A stretch of DNA of 64,000 nucleotides from assembly GCF_041538045.1 (NCBI RefSeq), contig NZ_JBGOSE010000006.1, positions 124,001 to 188,000 on the forward strand. Reading direction: 5' to 3'. Numbering within the stretch: position 1 is the first letter of the stretch; the number at the start of each line of letters is the position of its first letter. The position numbers and the translations under genes are program-made. The DNA is from Aliiglaciecola sp041538045. Its GTDB lineage: Bacteria > Pseudomonadota > Gammaproteobacteria > Enterobacterales > Alteromonadaceae. This document shows, piece by piece, positions 61,253 through 64,000 of this stretch. Below the pieces are notes generated by a model. It searched no databases. It saw only the letters and a list, made by a program, of their open reading frames with translations, and was not told the DNA's origin.

Positions 61253-62685
61253 AAAAGCGTCAATTAAGAATAAACTTAGAAAATGTTGAAATTCCAGTAT
61301 TTCATAATGTACTAAAAGGCGATTACAGGTATCGCACATTACCGAATATGCCTATGCTCTATTGGCCTAGTGGACTGCCATGTATAGAAGCAAATTTGTA
61401 TATTATGAAAGGTATTATTACAAAAAGCTGGTCATTAAAAGGCAAAGGTGGAACTGCAAAAGCAAATGCTGATTTATTACCACATATCATCCGTTTCTGC
61501 TTTGAAAATAATATTCATTTTAGTGAACTAAATGACGCTTATTTTGAATTTTTCATAAACGGATTAATGGCTGAGAAGCACAATAAAGGTAAAAAGGTAG
61601 GGCGAAAGAGGAGAAGTAACACTCGTGTAGGACAAATTGGCCGTCAGACATTAGCTTTTTTAGTAGATATTGGAAAAAGGCTAAGTGACAAGTCGTTTAT
61701 AGGGGAGTCAGGCTGTAGGTTGACGGTGGCAGAGTGTGAATACAAGGAGTATGGAAAAACAGTTACTTATTATAATCATGTATGTATTCCTACTAAAGAT
61801 GAATATAAAAAACGTTTACCTGTCGCTATAAGCGATGTAAAGAAGTTAATGGCTTTTATTTCTGCTGGAGAAAATAAGAATCTTGTTGAAAGGAATAAGA
61901 GTTTAGTCAAAGCTTATAAAGCGACTGGAGGAAGACGTACAGAAGTGGCGAATCTTCGAGTATCTGATGTTGAAAAAGCGTTAGCAAGCGAAGAAAAAAT
62001 TCCATTATTACGCTTAATAACACTTAAGCAAAAGGAACATGCGCTTGAACAAGATAAAGAAGAAAGGTTTGTTCCTGTCTACAGGACGACGCTAAAATCT
62101 ATCGCTAAATATATAAAGCGAAATCGTTCAAGGGTACTCAAAAAAGTTAATAATTCCCTTAAAGAAAAAGGAATTAGTCCGTTAGTAGATCATGGTTTTG
62201 TGTTTATAGGCGAAAATAGTGGGTTGCCACTTGGTCCAGATACCATAACCACTTATTTTAATGGTTGGGCAAAAGATATAGGTGCAACAGGAAGTTTAAT
62301 GGCTCACGCATTTAGGCATAGTTTTATTACTGACAAAATAGAAATGTTAATAGAGCTATTCAATTTGCAAGATGAAGGGGAGTTTAAAGCCAAGTTTGCT
62401 GTCGAAAAAGCATTTAAAGATAAAGTTATGGCTTGGACAGGGCATAAGCATGAAAAGTCTTTGTCTCCTTACATTCACTTAGCATTCAGTGAGTTATCGG
62501 GTGTTAATAAAGCTATGGATGCTGCACAAGTGGTATATGGTGTTAGCTCTGCAAAAGATGAAGTGAAAGAGTTAAAAGATAAAATTTTATCGGGTCAAAT
62601 TAGTGGGGCTGAATTAATGGACGATGTTGGGCATATACTTGATGATATTTATGAACTTTTGGATGGAAAAGCGAAGGGTGGTTAA
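61249..62685 (+). CDS. Tyrosine recombinase/integrase of the element
   Basis: Fourth gene of the operon, 478 residues. The integrase core is complete: KATGGRRTEVANLRVSDV with box I Arg (229/230), AHAFRHSFITDK with His353 and Arg356, and AWTGHKHEKSLSPYIHLAF with His399 and the nucleophile Tyr408. The N-terminal 160 residues contain a basic stretch (NKGKKVGRKRRSNTR) that may bind DNA. The last 60 residues are helical and acidic. The start overlaps the upstream stop as ATGA, so all four proteins are made together. Trio-element recombinases of similar size are the best guess for its family. Confidence 0.85.
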   Translation: MKKRQLRINLENVEIPVFHNVLKGDYRYRTLPNMPMLYWPSGLPCIEANLYIMKGIITKSWSLKGKGGTAKANADLLPHIIRFCFENNIHFSELNDAYFEFFINGLMAEKHNKGKKVGRKRRSNTRVGQIGRQTLAFLVDIGKRLSDKSFIGESGCRLTVAECEYKEYGKTVTYYNHVCIPTKDEYKKRLPVAISDVKKLMAFISAGENKNLVERNKSLVKAYKATGGRRTEVANLRVSDVEKALASEEKIPLLRLITLKQKEHALEQDKEERFVPVYRTTLKSIAKYIKRNRSRVLKKVNNSLKEKGISPLVDHGFVFIGENSGLPLGPDTITTYFNGWAKDIGATGSLMAHAFRHSFITDKIEMLIELFNLQDEGEFKAKFAVEKAFKDKVMAWTGHKHEKSLSPYIHLAFSELSGVNKAMDAAQVVYGVSSAKDEVKELKDKILSGQISGAELMDDVGHILDDIYELLDGKAKGG

Positions 62686-63221
62686 TCATTACTTAGAAAG
62701 TGGTTGCTTAGTAATCACGTCATACATATAAAAAATCTTAAATTAACCGTTGGCTTTATTCACAATTTGATAGTTAACAGTATTTTTTTTGTTAGTGTTA
62801 TTGGTAAGTATTAGATTAATTTTACTTTTCAATGTTGTATCATCGAAAAGTAATAATTAAATGGTTTTATGTGTTTTGATAATCTTTCAAGTAAATTAAT
62901 AGGTGTTTAATATTTGCATGTTTGTTCGTAGGATAGGAGCGCACTGAAATAGTTAAAATTAGGCTGTTTTATACCCTTCCAATAATGTTATTTCTTACTC
63001 TAGAAGTAACAGATAAATATACCTCAAAATACCTCAAAAAATTAACAAAAGTATTATTAACGAATGCAACTCAATTAACAGTCTTATGGGGGCTTTGCTT
63101 TTGAATAAAATTAATATGGATTTAACCTGCAAGAAAGCACTAACAAAAATAATAAGCTTGGATAAATCTAAAATGATTAATAGTAATCTAGATCGACATT
63201 GTAAATTCAATTGGTATTTGA
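62686..63221. other. AT-rich non-coding stretch inside the element
   Basis: About 540 bases between the recombinase operon and the next genes. They contain a hairpin at 62822-62853 (see next entry), a T8 run near 62783-62790, and a tandem ACCTCAAAAT copy at 63021-63040. A 48-codon plus-strand frame (63086-63232) lacks a ribosome site. I see no RNA gene I can name. Confidence 0.5.
62822..62853. repeat. Inverted repeat downstream of the recombinase operon
   Basis: TTACTTTTC (62822-62830) and GAAAAGTAA (62845-62853) are perfect arms around a 14-base spacer, with further near-matching TTAATT/AATTAA outside. It could be a terminator-like hairpin, an operator for the downstream genes, or a recombinase-binding pair. 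Confidence 0.5.
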
Positions 63222-63311
63222 ATGAAGAATGAACAAAAAGAAGTAATTGCAAGATATAGGGAGTTAATTATGAATAAATTAAGTGAATTTGGAAAAGGGG
63301 AGCTACTATGA
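63222..63311 (+). CDS. Possible 29-residue leader or small protein
   Basis: ATG 63222 opens a 29-codon frame that includes a second ATG at 63270 with AGGGAG before it. It stops in an ATGA overlap with the PhoH-like gene. The product starts MKNEQKEVIARYRELIM and looks like a short amphipathic helix. Translational coupling to the next gene is the likely role if it is used at all. Confidence 0.35.
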   Translation: MKNEQKEVIARYRELIMNKLSEFGKGELL

Positions 63312-64000
63312 AAAATTCAAATGAAAACAGAAATCCCCGCATACTAGATACCTCTGCTTTAGTACATGATCCAAAAAGCTTACTTGCATACAAAGATGAT
63401 ATTTATATTTGTTTAACTGTTCTTGAAGAGCTAGATAATTTAAAAGAACGAACTGATAAAAATGTAAGTCAAGATGCACGTGTTGTTATCAGAATGCTTG
63501 AAGACTTAATTAATGGGCATACTTCGGAAGAAATGGAGAAAGGAATTGAGCTACCGTCAACAGAGTCAGCAAAACGCGGTAAGTTATTTATTGGAATAGA
63601 TACACAAATAGATTTTGCTAAAGAATTAAAACATGCAATAGGGAGTGACGCAGACAATCGTATTATTAATTATGCGTTGCATATGCAGAAGGAGCTTAAG
63701 CAAAATGTTACGATTGTTAGTCGTGATATTAATATGCGACTCAAAGCTAGGACTATTGGTGTTGATGCAGAAGATGTTTTAGTTGATAACCAGATTTCAG
63801 ATGTTGACTTGCTTTATACGGGCGTACAAGCATTCGAAGGCGATTTATTCGATCGAATAAAGTCGGACAAAGACTTTAAGTTATCTGGTGAGGTGTACAA
63901 ATTTCCAGTCAGCTTATTCAATGATGAAGTACAGGCCAGTATGTACTGGTATGACACTGCTGGACACATTGGGCTTGTTACAGAAGTTGCTGATGACAGT
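63308..64000 (+). CDS. Second PIN-PhoH family gene, partial (runs off window)
   Basis: The first 231 residues are visible. The PIN domain has all acidic landmarks in order: RILDTSALVHDP, TVLEELDNLKE, QDARVVIRMLEDL, SDADNRIINYALHM, and SRDINMRLKART. The following VDVDLL- and FPVSLFNDEVQ-type segment aligns with the linker before the PhoH ATPase domain of the cut host gene. It is collinear with the broken gene at 54967 but clearly diverged, so it is not a recent copy. GGGGAG precedes the ATG. It would be a cargo gene if the element extends past 64000. The ATPase half is outside the window. Confidence 0.88.
   Translation, partial: MKNSNENRNPRILDTSALVHDPKSLLAYKDDIYICLTVLEELDNLKERTDKNVSQDARVVIRMLEDLINGHTSEEMEKGIELPSTESAKRGKLFIGIDTQIDFAKELKHAIGSDADNRIINYALHMQKELKQNVTIVSRDINMRLKARTIGVDAEDVLVDNQISDVDLLYTGVQAFEGDLFDRIKSDKDFKLSGEVYKFPVSLFNDEVQASMYWYDTAGHIGLVTEVADDS

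Larger units (their letters stand above)
55951..64000. mobile_element. Integrative element in phoH with a recombinase gene set (right end outside window)
   Basis: The left edge is set by the loss of PhoH similarity at 55951. Four tightly linked plus-strand genes follow (56091-62685): a degenerate tyrosine-recombinase-like protein, a large tyrosine recombinase, a small coiled-coil protein and a second tyrosine recombinase. The set recalls Tn554 tnpABC, recombinase-in-trio elements, and the gammaproteobacterial trio islands known to carry defence cargo. DNA beyond is AT-rich and holds a second PIN-PhoH gene. I do not find the missing 3' half of the host gene before 64000, so the element either continues or the 3' half was lost. 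Confidence 0.8.

Noticed and set aside
63021..63040. Tandem ACCTCAAAAT copies as a CRISPR-like or iteron array
   Set aside because: Only two copies, ten bases each, with no spacer; too little to mean an array.
63086..63232. 48-codon plus-strand frame before the 29-codon frame
   Set aside because: No ribosome site before its ATG and no recognisable product; could be chance in AT-rich DNA.
63034..63252. 72-codon minus-strand frame before the second PhoH gene
   Set aside because: Leu/Ile-rich translation from AT-rich DNA with no ribosome site; it runs against the small coupled frames on the other strand.
62686..64000. 3' half of the interrupted host phoH within the window
   Set aside because: The PhoH-like gene at 63308 starts with a complete PIN domain and differs throughout, so it is a separate paralogue and not the displaced 3' part.

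Overview
The window is a stretch of gammaproteobacterial chromosome, most likely from the marine Alteromonadaceae (Alteromonas, Glaciecola or Paraglaciecola group). That call rests on gene content and order: fadBA, rplU-rpmA-obgE, the surE-pcm-nlpD-rpoS block behind ftsB-ispD-ispF-truD, mutH-rppH-ptsP-lgt-thyA, ygiM/ygiF and rapA. Base composition is moderate to AT-leaning. I see no rRNA, tRNA or CRISPR array.

Layout. 1-785 is the 3' part of purA. 932-3459 holds an aldehyde dehydrogenase, a VOC protein and a YitT-type membrane protein. 3460-4498 is a decayed accessory patch: four 21-23 bp-spaced repeats resembling a transposon end, a broken XRE-type HTH gene and a broken class 2 lipase gene. 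4499-7840 is the fadBA beta-oxidation operon (minus strand). 8135-13350 carries slt, pepQ, ispB and the rplU-rpmA ribosomal operon with a clear promoter, followed by obgE. 14643-16049 is a C39-like cysteine peptidase lipoprotein with its small membrane partner (PA2778/PA2779 type). 16370-21856 holds folA, a GyrI-like protein, efpL, an anchored unknown, a TetR regulator with a membrane protein, tpx and gluconokinase. 21949-28868 is a long minus-strand block: ftsB, ispD, ispF, truD, surE, pcm, a DUF368 lipid-carrier transporter, nlpD and rpoS. 29085-32885 is putA. 33093-36507 is ygiM, ygiF and a membrane-anchored AraC regulator. 36840-39919 is an acetolactate-synthase-like enzyme with an aldehyde dehydrogenase. 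39975-46082 is mutH, rppH, ptsP, a TSUP permease, lgt and thyA. 46095-48098 couples a REC-CheC protein to a diguanylate cyclase. 48141-54572 is an AmpG-like permease, a small orphan, a DUF3530 protein, rluA and rapA.

The most unusual part starts at 54967. A PIN-PhoH ATPase gene is cut just after its Walker A region by an integrative element whose left end is near 55951. The element opens with four tightly coupled genes (777, 760, 183 and 478 codons). Two encode tyrosine recombinases with complete-looking active sites. One encodes a large recombinase-like protein whose first Arg and the box II His appear replaced. One is a small coiled-coil protein. This resembles Tn554-like, recombinase-trio and recently described gammaproteobacterial trio elements. 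After about 600 bp of AT-rich DNA the element (or its immediate flank) carries a second, diverged PIN-PhoH gene that runs off the window. An element that breaks phoH and brings its own phoH-like gene is the main discovery candidate. The right end, the 3' half of the broken gene and the other cargo lie outside the window.
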